Shown: positions 8,505-16,492, counted from the stretch's first letter. The stretch: 32,070 nucleotides of DNA from JAHEAO01 sp041633555 (GCA_041633555.1 JBFKFZ010000036.1:1-32070), one strand, 5' to 3'. A program made the numbers and translations. The notes: generated by a model not told the origin, from the sequence alone.

Positions 8505-8894
8505 TGTACTGCTCCTGAGAACCATTGATTGCAATGTGGAGCAGATAGGCCTGCCATCTCAAACTTCCAACCACCATTCTTGCATAGGTGTTTTGCGAAA
8601 TGTGCATGTCGAATACGTCCCATCCAAACAGTTGGTGTCTGGATGGGACGAAAGCCGGTTGATCGTGCTGAAACGATTGGTCAACCAGCAGGAACGTTTT
8701 CTCGGACGAAACCCAACTGCCCGCCAATGGTATCCGGGTTACCTTTCCTTGACCTTCCGAGCGCTACGCCGCAGGCCCCGAATTCAAACCCCATCTTCAA
8801 GTGGGGCCGACCACACCGCATGCTCCAATTGCGGCGTCGGTCCTCAATTGTCCGGTACAAACCAATTCAACTATGCATCACTCAAGAGCAGCGA
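8505..8894. other. Non-coding or decayed stretch
   Basis: Between the micro-protein gene and the hflX relic I find no supported gene. Overlapping frames of about 100 codons exist on both strands, but they lack ribosome binding sites and recognisable motifs. The upstream region of the micro-protein gene is at the left end. An 11-bp perfect inverted repeat lies at 8616-8650. The remainder is probably degraded sequence continuous with the relics that follow. Confidence 0.4.
8616..8650. repeat. 11-bp perfect inverted repeat, 13-bp spacer
   Basis: CGTCCCATCCA at 8616-8626 is matched by its exact reverse complement TGGATGGGACG at 8640-8650. There is no T-run on either strand, so it is not a standard terminator. 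It lies about 110 bp upstream of the micro-protein start, in otherwise gene-free DNA, and could be an operator, a stem-loop RNA element or a mobile-element scar. Confidence 0.5.
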
Positions 8895-9465
8895 GGGTTC
8901 GTCTTCGACCTCCCGACAAGGTGTTAAGTCGGCGCAGCCAGGGATCATGCACCAGCGGCGAAAGGCAGCGTCGTCCCGCCTTCCGTGCCACCCTTGAAGA
9001 GGTGCTGGTCGCCGACCTGATCCTGCATATCCGCGACATCAGCCATCCCCAAAGCGCCGAACAGGCCGGAAATGTCGCGGCGATCCTGAAGGATCTGGGG
9101 GTCGCCGTGGAAGCGCCGCTTCTGGAAGTCTGAAACAAGATCGACAATTACCCGCCCGAAGAGCGCGCCGCCCTGCAGGTTCAGGCCGAGCGCAACGACG
9201 GCTCTTTGCGCTCTCGGCGCTGACCGGGGAGGGGCTGGAACCGCATCTGAAAAGCCTCTCGGAAGAACGCCATCTGACGACGCTGACGCTGCCCTTCTTG
9301 GAAGGCCGCAAACGCGCCTGGCTCTTTCAGGCCGGTGTCGTCAAAAGCGAGACCGATACCCAGAACGGCCACGAACTCCGCCTGCACTGGACTGCCCGTC
9401 AGGAAAAAGCGTTCGGCGATCCTGAACGCCCGGACGCACAGGCGAGCAGCATTTTCGCGCGATGA
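8895..9465 (+). pseudogene. hflX: Decayed C-terminal part of an HflX-type GTPase gene
   Basis: HflX is a ribosome-associated GTPase. Pieces in HflX order are readable: GFVFDLPT (8895-8918, the switch II region), then about 50 bp of unrelated sequence, AFRATLEEVLVADLILHIRD, LLEV-stop-NKIDNYPPEER (the TGA at 9131-9133 replaces the expected Trp of the G4 motif region), and, after a frameshift near 9200, FALSALTGEGLEPHLKSLS, GRKRAWLFQAGVV and LRLHWTARQEKAFGD to a stop at 9463-9465. The P-loop half of the GTPase is missing. The gene is therefore dead by truncation, an insertion, a nonsense change and a frameshift. An intact copy probably exists elsewhere in the genome. Confidence 0.85.
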
Positions 9466-9486
9466 TCCCTGCCGCACGGGGTCTGG

Positions 9487-10306
9487 TCAGAGCAATCCCA
9501 AGCTCGCATCCGTTGCCGCAAAACCATATTTGTCGCGCGGCGGCAAAGGGCGTGTGCGCCAGTCGGGGTTGAGGGTGAAGCTCGAGACGCTTCGCTCGGC
9601 GGGTAGGGCGCCGTTGCCCACCCCGAGGGCGCAATCGTAATGGAGCTTGACGATTTCCTCGCGGCAGACCTGCTGGGAGGCGGTATGGGTCTGGCTGGCC
9701 TCTTTCCATGCCCGGACGCGTGCGAAATCCGCACTCTCCGGTAGGTCGAATCACTCATAGTATTCGAGGAACCAGAACCGATTGAAGATCGGCGTGAACA
9801 CCGCCTCGGCAAGTCCGAAGCGATCGGAAAAGAACGGGGCCGCTCGGGCTTTGGTATGCCAGGAAGTCGTTCAGGTCGCGGTAGAGGCCTAAGAGCTTGT
9901 CGGCTTAGATGCCCCGGGCAGCTTCGTCCTGGTTCATTACGAAAGCGTAGCCCGCCGCGGTGAACGGGCCTTCTTTGGCGATCAGCATCGATTCCTGTGC
10001 ATGTTCGAACGGATCGTCACGCCACAAACGGTTGCCCGGGATCGTCTCATCAAGGTAGGCCAGCAGAACGAGGCTTTCCTTTAGGATCCGCCCATCCACT
10101 GGCTCGAGCACCGGCAAAGCGGTCGTGCCCCGGGTCTTGCGCAGCAGTCGCGACCACTTGGCGCCGTGATATCGACGACGCGAAACTCAACGGCGGCGCA
10201 CTGGTCACTCAAGGCAAGCATGATCTCCAGCCGTTGCGAGAACGGGCGGACGGGAATGTGGTAAACGATAGGGTGAACGGAGACTCGTGGGTCTCGATAT
10301 CTGCAT
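9487..10306 (-). pseudogene. Degraded glutathione S-transferase gene
   Basis: Reading the minus strand from about 10300, an N-terminal thioredoxin-fold segment (ETHESPFTLS, then YHIPVRPFSQRLEIMLALSD, RTRGTTALPVLEPVDG, LKESLVLLAYLDE) leads into a GST C-terminal domain (AKEGPFTAAGYAFVMNQDEAA, LLGLYRDLNDFLAYQ, FSDRFGLAEAVFTPIF, FWFLEYYE, VRAWKEASQTH, EEIVKLHYDCALGVGNGALP, PRDKYGFAATDASLGL). The segments are in GST order but in different frames: at least three frameshifts (near 10285, 10160-10190 and 9840) and in-frame stops at about 9907 (after AARGI) and 9750 (after EYYE). The gene is non-functional. It converges on the hflX relic with about 20 bp between them. Confidence 0.8.
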
Positions 10307-10418
10307 GGTCAGAGGGAGGTGATGACATTCTGATACGCGCATGTCGTTGCCGCAATCCAGAGTTCGCGCCGGCTGATTCTCGTGACATTTCGGTTCTGAG
10401 GCCGCCGGCCGGTGGGCC

Positions 10419-12887
10419 TTAGCCCTCTTCCAGAGGCTCCAACCGGGTGATGCCGACCGCAGCTGCGCGGGCAAGGTCGGGATCAAGCGACATCGGGATG
10501 TATTCGCCGCGCCGCCAAAGCTCCCCCAGATCGTCGTAATGCCGCGACAGGAAATGCCCGGATTGTCCGGTCGAGATGATGAAGACTGAACTGTCGGGAT
10601 CGGCGAAATCATAGACCCCGCGATAACCCGCGCCATGCACGTTCTGAAACGGGAATGGCTCGCGTCCCGAGGTCGCGCCGCGAAGCAGCGTGTTGTCGCC
10701 GCCGGAGGTTGATTGGCGGATGTTGACGAACCATTTCAGCACCGGCATCGTGCCAAGCACCTGATGGTCGTGCGTGGCCTCGTGCGCGTCGCCCCAGCGC
10801 AACGATTCGAGCGTGGTGCCAAAGCGCTCGCCGATCCACAGAAGGGCATCGTCCAGCGCCTGCCGCGAGATGTCGGTGCAGGTCTCGACGGGCCCCGATT
10901 TCAGGACGTCGCACCAGACCGAAGCGCCGTCGACATCGCGGAACACGCGCTCGATGAACAGCGGTTCGACATGGAGGAAGTTGCGCGACAGCGGCCCCAA
11001 CTCGTCGCGGATAAGCCGGTCCTGCAGTGCCCGAACCCAAGCCGAGTAGATCAGCGGCTCGGGCAGATGCTCATTCATCTCGCCGTTCCAGTCAGCCAGT
11101 AGCGCCAATGCCCGGTCGCGCTGGCGTTCTGGCGTGCCTTCGGCTGCGGCCTCGCCGGTGAACCACAGGTCGGCGGCGATCAGGGGCAAAAGCGACCGGG
11201 CGGTGAAGCTAACCGTGTCCAGCTGCGCCTCGATGAAGCTTTCCCGGGTGTGGACCTCCCGGTTCTGCATCAGCCGCCGCCAGCGCTGGATCCGTTGGGT
11301 GTCGCCCCAGTGATACGAGACATGGAACGGGAAGGCTCGGTCGATCATCTTGTTGTTGGTGTTGCCCAGAATGCCACCTTCGGGGTCCACGAATTCCGGG
11401 TTGGCCTGATAGTTCATCCGACCCTGCCAGCGATTTTCGGGCCGCCAGCCCAGCGTCGGCAGCCGGCCCTGGCTCTGGTGGCGGGCCGACCGCCGGGGCA
11501 TGGCGCCGATCGTCTTCATGGCGACGGACTTCATGTCGGCCATCGTCAGGTTCTGGGTCGGCGCAATGAAACCCTCGCCTGCCGCGATGCCCTCTGCGAC
11601 CGTTTGCGACCGCATCAGGTCCATGCCCGCTGAAAGCGTCGTGTCCCGCCCGGATAGGGCCGTCCATCCGAGGCTTGCCACACTGCCCGGCGGCGTAATC
11701 GTGCGGAACTCGAAGATCGGTCCGGGCAGGACCGGTCCGTTCTCGGTCCATTGCAGGGTGATAGTTAGTGATGGTGCGTCCTTCACCTCGATGATCGAGG
11801 ACCGGGTCATCATCGGCTTGTAGCCGTCCGACGTCAGGACCTCATTTGGATTGTCGGGGTTGAGCTTCTCGATGAAGATATCGGCATCATCCATGTAGCT
11901 GGAGGTCAGCGCCCAGCCGAACTCCTCGCTGCGGCCCAGCATGATCGCGGGCACGCCGGGGATGGTGGCGCCGATAACTCCGCCGGTGGACAGTTCGAGT
12001 CGTGCCAGATACCAGATCGAGGGGGCTGAGAAGCCGAGATGCGGATCATTGGCCAGTAGCGTCGATCCGGCCGCAGAGCGCGAGGGCGCCGCGGCCCAGG
12101 CGTTCGAGGCCCCGGCCAGCCCGCGGTCTGCCACCGGCGAAAGAGGATCGGCGGACGGCTGGTTCGCTCTAGCGAATCGTGGCGCGCCAGGCACCAGCGC
12201 TGCATATTGCGGCAGGGCGGCTATGCCGTCACCTGGCACGTCCGGTAGGATGTCGCGCACCCGTTCTTCGGGCAGTAGCAGCGAGGTGCGGGCATAAAGC
12301 ACCTCGTTGCTGATATGATCCGTCAGCCGCAGGGCCATCAGCTTGACGACGGCGATGGAATCCGCCGGTTGCCAGGGCGCGAGACGCTTCGAAAACAAGA
12401 AGAATTCCGGCGCACCACGCCCCAGAGCGCCCTGGTTGACCTGCTCCAACCAAGCATTCACGCCAGCCGCATAGGCGTCGAGCGCGGCCCGCGTTTCGAC
12501 ATCCTGAACCTCGACCGACTTCACGGCGAGGTTGTAGAGGTCCAGCCGCCGCATAAGTTCATCTGTGCCAAGGGTGCGTTCGCCGAACATCTCGCTCAGC
12601 CGGCCCTGAACGGTCCGGCGCATCATCATCATCTGCCAGAGGCGGTCCTGCGCATGGGCAAAGCCGAGGCCGAAGAATACATCCGTATCGCGGGCACCGA
12701 AAACATGCGGCACATTGCCATTGTCGCGCACGATCTCGAGCGGCGCGCTGATCCCCGCCACCTGGTGGGTCGTGTCGTAGTCGGGCAGCGAGCGAGAGGC
12801 CAGCCAATAGACCAGAAACCCGGCCAGCAGCAGCAGAACCACGAGGCCCGTGAAGCCCCGCAAAAGCCAGCGAAAGATCTTTGCCAT
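10419..12887 (-). CDS. Penicillin acylase family protein (Ntn hydrolase)
   Basis: The 822-residue precursor belongs to the penicillin amidase family, N-terminal-nucleophile hydrolases that cut themselves into alpha and beta chains and hydrolyse amide bonds of acylated compounds such as beta-lactams or acyl-homoserine lactones. A membrane anchor or signal (about residues 8-31, LLRGFTGLVVLLLLAGFLVY) places it in the periplasm. The autocatalytic Ser is Ser261, in AGASNAWAAAPSRS, with the usual downstream LLANDPHLGFSAPSIWYL. The beta chain continues full length to residue 822 (family pattern HATHDHQVLG near 700). The natural substrate cannot be told; quorum-signal or peptide-like amides are possible. 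It is divergent from the oxidoreductase gene, with 79 bp between their starts. Confidence 0.93.
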   Translation of the reverse strand: MAKIFRWLLRGFTGLVVLLLLAGFLVYWLASRSLPDYDTTHQVAGISAPLEIVRDNGNVPHVFGARDTDVFFGLGFAHAQDRLWQMMMMRRTVQGRLSEMFGERTLGTDELMRRLDLYNLAVKSVEVQDVETRAALDAYAAGVNAWLEQVNQGALGRGAPEFFLFSKRLAPWQPADSIAVVKLMALRLTDHISNEVLYARTSLLLPEERVRDILPDVPGDGIAALPQYAALVPGAPRFARANQPSADPLSPVADRGLAGASNAWAAAPSRSAAGSTLLANDPHLGFSAPSIWYLARLELSTGGVIGATIPGVPAIMLGRSEEFGWALTSSYMDDADIFIEKLNPDNPNEVLTSDGYKPMMTRSSIIEVKDAPSLTITLQWTENGPVLPGPIFEFRTITPPGSVASLGWTALSGRDTTLSAGMDLMRSQTVAEGIAAGEGFIAPTQNLTMADMKSVAMKTIGAMPRRSARHQSQGRLPTLGWRPENRWQGRMNYQANPEFVDPEGGILGNTNNKMIDRAFPFHVSYHWGDTQRIQRWRRLMQNREVHTRESFIEAQLDTVSFTARSLLPLIAADLWFTGEAAAEGTPERQRDRALALLADWNGEMNEHLPEPLIYSAWVRALQDRLIRDELGPLSRNFLHVEPLFIERVFRDVDGASVWCDVLKSGPVETCTDISRQALDDALLWIGERFGTTLESLRWGDAHEATHDHQVLGTMPVLKWFVNIRQSTSGGDNTLLRGATSGREPFPFQNVHGAGYRGVYDFADPDSSVFIISTGQSGHFLSRHYDDLGELWRRGEYIPMSLDPDLARAAAVGITRLEPLEEG

Positions 12888-12966
12888 AGCTGCCCGCGGT
12901 TGACCGGAGTTTTGAACCGTTTAACTAGGTTGCGAGTGTAAGACAAACCACCAAAGGGAAAAAGTC

Positions 12967-13839
12967 ATGGCAAAAGTCGCGTTTCTTGGGCTCGGGGTGA
13001 TGGGCTATCCGATGGCGGGGCACCTGGCCAAGGCTGGCCATGATGTGACGGTCTTCAATCGCACTTCGGCAAAGGCCGAAAGGTGGACTGGCGACCATGG
13101 CGGCGCTGCGGCGGCCAGTCCGGCCAAGGCGGCCGACGGAGCCGATTTCGTGATGGCCTGTGTCGGCAACGATCACGATCTGCGCGCGATCTGCGCCGGA
13201 GAGGAGGGCGCGTTCCAGACGATGAAGTCTGATTCCGTCTTCGTCGACCATACGACCGTCTCCGCCGCCGTGACTCGAGAGCTTCATGCGATTGCCGCTG
13301 AGAGCGGGATCGCCTTTGTCGACGCGCCGATCTCGGGCGGGCAAGCGGGGGCGGAGAATGGCAAGCTCTCGGTCATGTGCGGCGGCGAACAGGCGGCCTA
13401 TGACCGCGCCGAACCGATCATCGCCGCCTATGCCCGGATCTGCCGACGCATTGGCGACAGCGGCGCGGGGCAACTGACCAAGATGTGCAACCAGATAGCT
13501 ATCGCGGGCCTCGTACAGGGGCTGTCCGAGGCTCTGCATTTTGCCGAGAAGGCGGGCCTCGACGGCCGCTCAGTGGTCGAGGTCATCTCTCAGGGTGCCG
13601 CCGGATCCTGGCAGATGTCGAACCGCTATGAGACTATGCTGGACGACAAGTTCGACCACGGTTTCGCGGTCGACTGGATGCGAAAGGACCTGGGCATTTG
13701 CCTTGACGCCGCCAATGAAAACGGCGCCAGCCTGCCGGTCACGGCACTTGTCGACCAGTTCTACAAGGACGTGCAGAAGCTGGGCGGCAACCGCTGGGAC
13801 ACGTCGAGCCTGTTCAAGCGTCTGCGGGCGATGGGGTAG
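12967..13839 (+). CDS. NAD(P)-dependent beta-hydroxyacid dehydrogenase, 3-hydroxyisobutyrate dehydrogenase-like
   Basis: The 290 residues show a Rossmann N-terminus with GLGVMGYPMAGHL (residues 8-20), the family substrate loop DAPISGGQAGAENGKL (119-133) and catalytic Lys172 in GAGQLTKMCNQ. These are the hallmarks of the family that includes 3-hydroxyisobutyrate, tartronate-semialdehyde and glyoxylate/succinic semialdehyde reductases. Arg32 after the beta2 strand (VFNRTS) suggests a preference for NADPH. The start follows AAAGGGAAAAAGTC. It is a single gene, divergent from the acylase and followed by the independent promoter of the guanidine operon. The exact substrate is not assigned. Confidence 0.92.
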   Translation: MAKVAFLGLGVMGYPMAGHLAKAGHDVTVFNRTSAKAERWTGDHGGAAAASPAKAADGADFVMACVGNDHDLRAICAGEEGAFQTMKSDSVFVDHTTVSAAVTRELHAIAAESGIAFVDAPISGGQAGAENGKLSVMCGGEQAAYDRAEPIIAAYARICRRIGDSGAGQLTKMCNQIAIAGLVQGLSEALHFAEKAGLDGRSVVEVISQGAAGSWQMSNRYETMLDDKFDHGFAVDWMRKDLGICLDAANENGASLPVTALVDQFYKDVQKLGGNRWDTSSLFKRLRAMG

Positions 13840-13936
13840 TGGCCGAATTCCCGCCCTGACCGTAACGCGGGGCAGAGTGCCTTTGCCATCCCGAACCTGA
13901 ATGCAGCCTTGACCTCGGCGTTGGCCGCGATGCGCG

Positions 13937-13964
13937 TTGACAGCCCAGAAACCATGGCTATCAG
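13937..13964 (+). promoter_or_regulatory. Probable sigma-70-type promoter of the gdx operon
   Basis: A perfect -35 hexamer TTGACA (13937-13942) is followed after 16 bp by TATCAG (13959-13964, four of six matches to TATAAT). Initiation would fall near 13971, about a dozen bases before the first riboswitch hairpin. That placement is what makes the reading persuasive. Confidence 0.65.
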
Positions 13965-13983
13965 CGTTGATTTCACAATGCCC

Positions 13984-14028
13984 GCCGGGACGACCCGGCC
14001 ATGAAGGGGTATCACCAGGACGACCTGG
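13984..14028 (+). ncRNA. Guanidine-II (mini-ykkC) riboswitch
   Basis: Two small hairpins sit in tandem in the leader of the exporter gene. The first has stem GCCGGG/CCCGGC and loop ACGA (13984-13999); the second has stem CCAGG/CCTGG and loop ACGA (14015-14028). The linker is 15 nt. This is the defining architecture of the mini-ykkC motif: two stem-loops with ACGR tetraloops that bind guanidinium and kiss through their CG bases, close to the Shine-Dalgarno. Here the ribosome binding site (GAGG at 14036-14039) starts 8 nt after hairpin 2, so control is probably translational, with guanidine turning the gene on. The downstream gene encodes the expected family of exporter, which independently supports the call. 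Confidence 0.9.
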
Positions 14029-14044
14029 AATTCATGAGGTTGAA

Positions 14045-14362
14045 ATGGCGTGGATCTATCTTCTTATCGCAGGCGGTCTGGAAATTGTGTGGGCCACGGG
14101 TCTGAAGCGACTTGGCGGCAGCTTCTCTTCTGCAATTCTCATCCTGACGGCGGTCGCGATGATCGCGAGCCTTGTCGCGCTCTATGCCGCGATGGCAAGG
14201 CTCCCGCTCGGCATTGCCTATCCTCTCTGGACCGGTATTGGCTCGATCGGGTCCGTCATGGTGAGCGTCCTGGCCTTCAATCAGGCCCTCAGTGCATCGG
14301 GTGCTCTTGGCGTGGTGCTACTTGTGGTCGGAATGTTTCTGCTGGGCGCGGATGCACATTAG
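14045..14362 (+). CDS. gdx: Guanidinium exporter, SMR family (Gdx/SugE type)
   Basis: The product is a 105-residue, four-helix inner-membrane protein of the small multidrug resistance family, which works as an antiparallel dimer and exchanges substrate for protons. The central Glu13 is present (GGLEIVWATGLKR). Residues known from guanidinium exporters line up at the same numbers: Trp16, Ser42, Tyr59 and Trp62 (GIAYPLWTGIGSIGS). This separates it from EmrE-type polyaromatic drug pumps. The start at 14045 is chosen because it follows GAGGT at good spacing and gives the canonical MAWIYLLIAG N-terminus; an upstream ATG at 13937 in the same frame would read through the riboswitch. A guanidine-II riboswitch lies immediately upstream. 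The hydrolase gene begins 19 bp after the stop and shares the transcript. Confidence 0.93.
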   Translation: MAWIYLLIAGGLEIVWATGLKRLGGSFSSAILILTAVAMIASLVALYAAMARLPLGIAYPLWTGIGSIGSVMVSVLAFNQALSASGALGVVLLVVGMFLLGADAH

Positions 14363-14381
14363 GAAAAGGGGGAAGGCCCGG

Positions 14382-15014
14382 ATGACAAGATCGAAGAAAC
14401 ACGTTCGAAACCTGATCGAAGGCAAGCCCGCTCTCATTGTAACCGACATTCAGAAAAGCACGTTCATCGACAACAGCCAGGTGCGGTCGATCGACAACAT
14501 GCCCGGTTACAAGGAGCGCATGATAGCGACCCGTGACCTTGTCGACGCGGCCCATGAGAACGACATCCCGGTGATCTTCATTCAGGAGGTTCACCGCCCG
14601 GACATGATCGATTTCGGACGCGAGCTAGACGGCGACGAAGATGTCCATTGCCTTGAGGGCGACCAGAGAACTGATATTGCGAAGGAGAAAATGGGCTTTC
14701 GCGAAGGTGACTATGCCGTGCCGAGACGCCGGTGTTCCGCCTTGTTCGGAACGGATCTCGAGATCCTGCTTCGCGGTTTGCGAGTCGATACGCTCATACT
14801 GTGCGGAGGCCTGACGGAGGTGTGTGTTCACTATACCTTCGTGGACGGGCACCAGTCGGATTACTTCTGCCGCGTTGCCGAGGATTGCGTCGGCGGCTCT
14901 TCCGTCGCTGCACACGAAGCCGCGCCGAAGGCCATGGAATATCTTCAGACCGGAGCGATCCGGCCGCGGTCCGAGATGATCAGCGCCATGTCCGAGCATG
15001 CCGGGCAGAGGTAG
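14382..15014 (+). CDS. Isochorismatase-family cysteine hydrolase, atypical active site
   Basis: The 210-residue protein belongs to the isochorismatase-like superfamily, which includes nicotinamidase, N-carbamoylsarcosine, biuret and ureidoacrylate hydrolases. Asp22 (LIVTDIQKS) and the nucleophile Cys148 (GGLTEVCVHYT) are in place. The usual third member, a Lys four residues before Ser in the KxxYSAF segment and 33 residues before the Cys, is Arg115 here (VPRRRCSALFGTDL). The ATG at 14382 has GGAAGG 5 nt upstream; an in-frame ATG at 14292 lies inside gdx and is unlikely. It is the second gene of a guanidine-riboswitch operon, so a substrate with a carbamoyl or guanidino group is plausible, but none is established from sequence. 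Confidence 0.9.
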   Translation: MTRSKKHVRNLIEGKPALIVTDIQKSTFIDNSQVRSIDNMPGYKERMIATRDLVDAAHENDIPVIFIQEVHRPDMIDFGRELDGDEDVHCLEGDQRTDIAKEKMGFREGDYAVPRRRCSALFGTDLEILLRGLRVDTLILCGGLTEVCVHYTFVDGHQSDYFCRVAEDCVGGSSVAAHEAAPKAMEYLQTGAIRPRSEMISAMSEHAGQR

Positions 15015-15027
15015 ATGATTGATATGG

Positions 15028-15063
15028 AAGGCCGGCCCGACGCCGGCTCGGACCCTCGGCCTT
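15028..15063 (+). terminator. Terminator after the gdx operon
   Basis: An outer stem AAGGCCG/CGGCCTT encloses an inner GCCGG/CCGGC hairpin and is followed by TTTCT. It starts 13 bp after the hydrolase stop codon and closes the two-gene operon. Confidence 0.65.
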
Positions 15064-15151
15064 TCTGGCTTGGGGAAACTACCGCCTTCGGAATACGGCG
15101 TCAGGTCCGAGTGAGGGATGATTCTGCTGCGGTCATTCCCCGCGACTGACT

Positions 15152-15196
15152 GTCCTTGTCAAAGAAGGACGGTCCCCGACCGCAGAGCGGCCGGGG
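15152..15196 (-). terminator. Probable terminator of enolase
   Basis: Downstream of the enolase stop, on the minus strand, CCCCGGCCGC and its near-perfect complement (15174-15196, one G-T pair) form a strong hairpin with a 3-nt loop. A second hairpin GTCCTT/AAGGAC (15152-15170) follows. The tail between them is pyrimidine-rich but not a clean T-run, so the exact end point is uncertain. Confidence 0.55.
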
Positions 15197-15211
15197 CCCG
15201 TGCTGCCAGGC

Positions 15212-16492
15212 TCAGCCCCGTTTCAGGATCGACAGACCGGCATATTCGGCGGTTTCTCCGAGCATTTCCTCGATCCGGATCAGCTGGTTGTATTTCGCCA
15301 GCCGGTCCGAGCGGGACAGCGAGCCGGTCTTGATCTGCCCGCAATTCGTTGCCACCGCGAGATCCGCGATCGTGGCATCTTCGGTCTCGCCCGAACGGTG
15401 GCTCATGACGTTGGTGTAGCCGGCGCGATGGGCCATATCGACGGCCTTCAGGGTCTCGGACAGCGTGCCGATCTGGTTGACCTTGACCAGCATCGAGTTG
15501 GCGCAGCCGCGCTTGATGCCGTCGGCCAGCCGTTCGGGGTTGGTCACGAAGAGGTCGTCGCCCACCAACTGTACTTTGCCGCCCAGGGCCTCGGTCAGAG
15601 CCTTCCAGCCTTCCCAGTCATCCTCGGACATGCCGTCCTCGATCGAGATGATCGGGTAGTCATCAACAAGGGCGGCAAGATATTCCGCGTTCGCATCGGA
15701 ACCAAGGATCTTGTCTTCTCCGGAAAGCACATATTTGCCGTTCTTGAAGTACTCTGTCGCGGCGCAATCGAGTGCCAGGTAGATATCCTCACCGGGCTTG
15801 TAGCCGGCTTTCTCGATCGAGCGCAGGATGAAATCCAGCGCCTCACGGGTGGAGGAGAGGTTGGGAGCAAAGCCGCCCTCATCGCCGATCCCGGTATTGT
15901 GGCTTGCATCCGACAGCTCCTTCTTGAGCGTGTGGAATACTTCCGAACCCATCTGGACCGCGCCCCGAATGTCGTTCGCGGCCACCGGCATGATCATAAA
16001 TTCCTGGATATCTATAGGATTATCAGCATGTTCTCCGCCATTTATGATGTTCATCATCGGCACTGGCAGCATCCGCGCCGCGGAACCGCCGACATAGCGG
16101 TAAAGCGGCAGCGCCGAGAAATCGGCGGCCGCCTTGGCGACGGCCAGCGACACGCCCAGAATGGCATTGGCGCCCAGCCGACCCTTATTTGGTGTGCCGT
16201 CAATTTCGATCATCGTGGCGTCAATTGCTTCCTGCTCGGTCGCATCGAAACCGACCAGCCCTTCGGCCAGTTCGCCGTTCACCGCGGCCACGGCCTCCAG
16301 CACGCCCTTGCCCTTGTAGCGGTTCTTGTCGCCGTCCCGCTTTTCGACGGCCTCATGCGCACCGGTCGAAGCCCCCGACGGCACCGCCGCGCGGCCCATC
16401 GTGCCGTCTTCTAGGATGACATCAACCTCAACGGTCGGGTTGCCCCGGCTGTCCAGAATTTCGCGGCCGATAATGTCGATGATCGTGCTCAT
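15212..16492 (-). CDS. eno: Enolase (phosphopyruvate hydratase)
   Basis: Enolase interconverts 2-phosphoglycerate and phosphoenolpyruvate in glycolysis and gluconeogenesis. The 426 residues start with STIIDIIGREILDSRGNPT and contain the GASTGAHEAVEKRD loop, the metal ligands in LALDCAATEY, SIEDGMSEDDWEGW and LVGDDLFVTN, the catalytic Lys in LVKVNQIGTL and the SHRSGETED signature. It is full length and intact. Its ATG overlaps the TGA of the fur-like gene (ATGA), so the regulator and the glycolytic enzyme are translationally coupled. Confidence 0.99.
   Translation of the reverse strand: MSTIIDIIGREILDSRGNPTVEVDVILEDGTMGRAAVPSGASTGAHEAVEKRDGDKNRYKGKGVLEAVAAVNGELAEGLVGFDATEQEAIDATMIEIDGTPNKGRLGANAILGVSLAVAKAAADFSALPLYRYVGGSAARMLPVPMMNIINGGEHADNPIDIQEFMIMPVAANDIRGAVQMGSEVFHTLKKELSDASHNTGIGDEGGFAPNLSSTREALDFILRSIEKAGYKPGEDIYLALDCAATEYFKNGKYVLSGEDKILGSDANAEYLAALVDDYPIISIEDGMSEDDWEGWKALTEALGGKVQLVGDDLFVTNPERLADGIKRGCANSMLVKVNQIGTLSETLKAVDMAHRAGYTNVMSHRSGETEDATIADLAVATNCGQIKTGSLSRSDRLAKYNQLIRIEEMLGETAEYAGLSILKRG

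Noticed and set aside
8380..8727. 115-codon minus-strand frame covering the micro-protein locus
   Set aside because: It has no ribosome binding site, no membrane or domain pattern, and spans the inverted repeat; the overlapping 31-residue frame is far better supported.
10390..10425. GC-rich repeat after the penicillin acylase stop as a terminator
   Set aside because: The stem is short and ambiguous, and no T-run follows on the minus strand.
13840..13998. Open stretch after the dehydrogenase stop (SAFAIPNLNAALTS...) ending at the first riboswitch hairpin
   Set aside because: It has no start with a ribosome binding site and no known family, and it overlaps a promoter and riboswitch that explain the sequence better.
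14292..14381. Upstream in-frame start adding 30 residues to the isochorismatase-like protein
   Set aside because: It would lie inside gdx and lacks a Shine-Dalgarno; the ATG at 14382 has GGAAGG at good spacing.
15200..16414. 404-codon plus-strand frame opposite enolase
   Set aside because: It is antisense to an unmistakable enolase and has no recognisable protein features.
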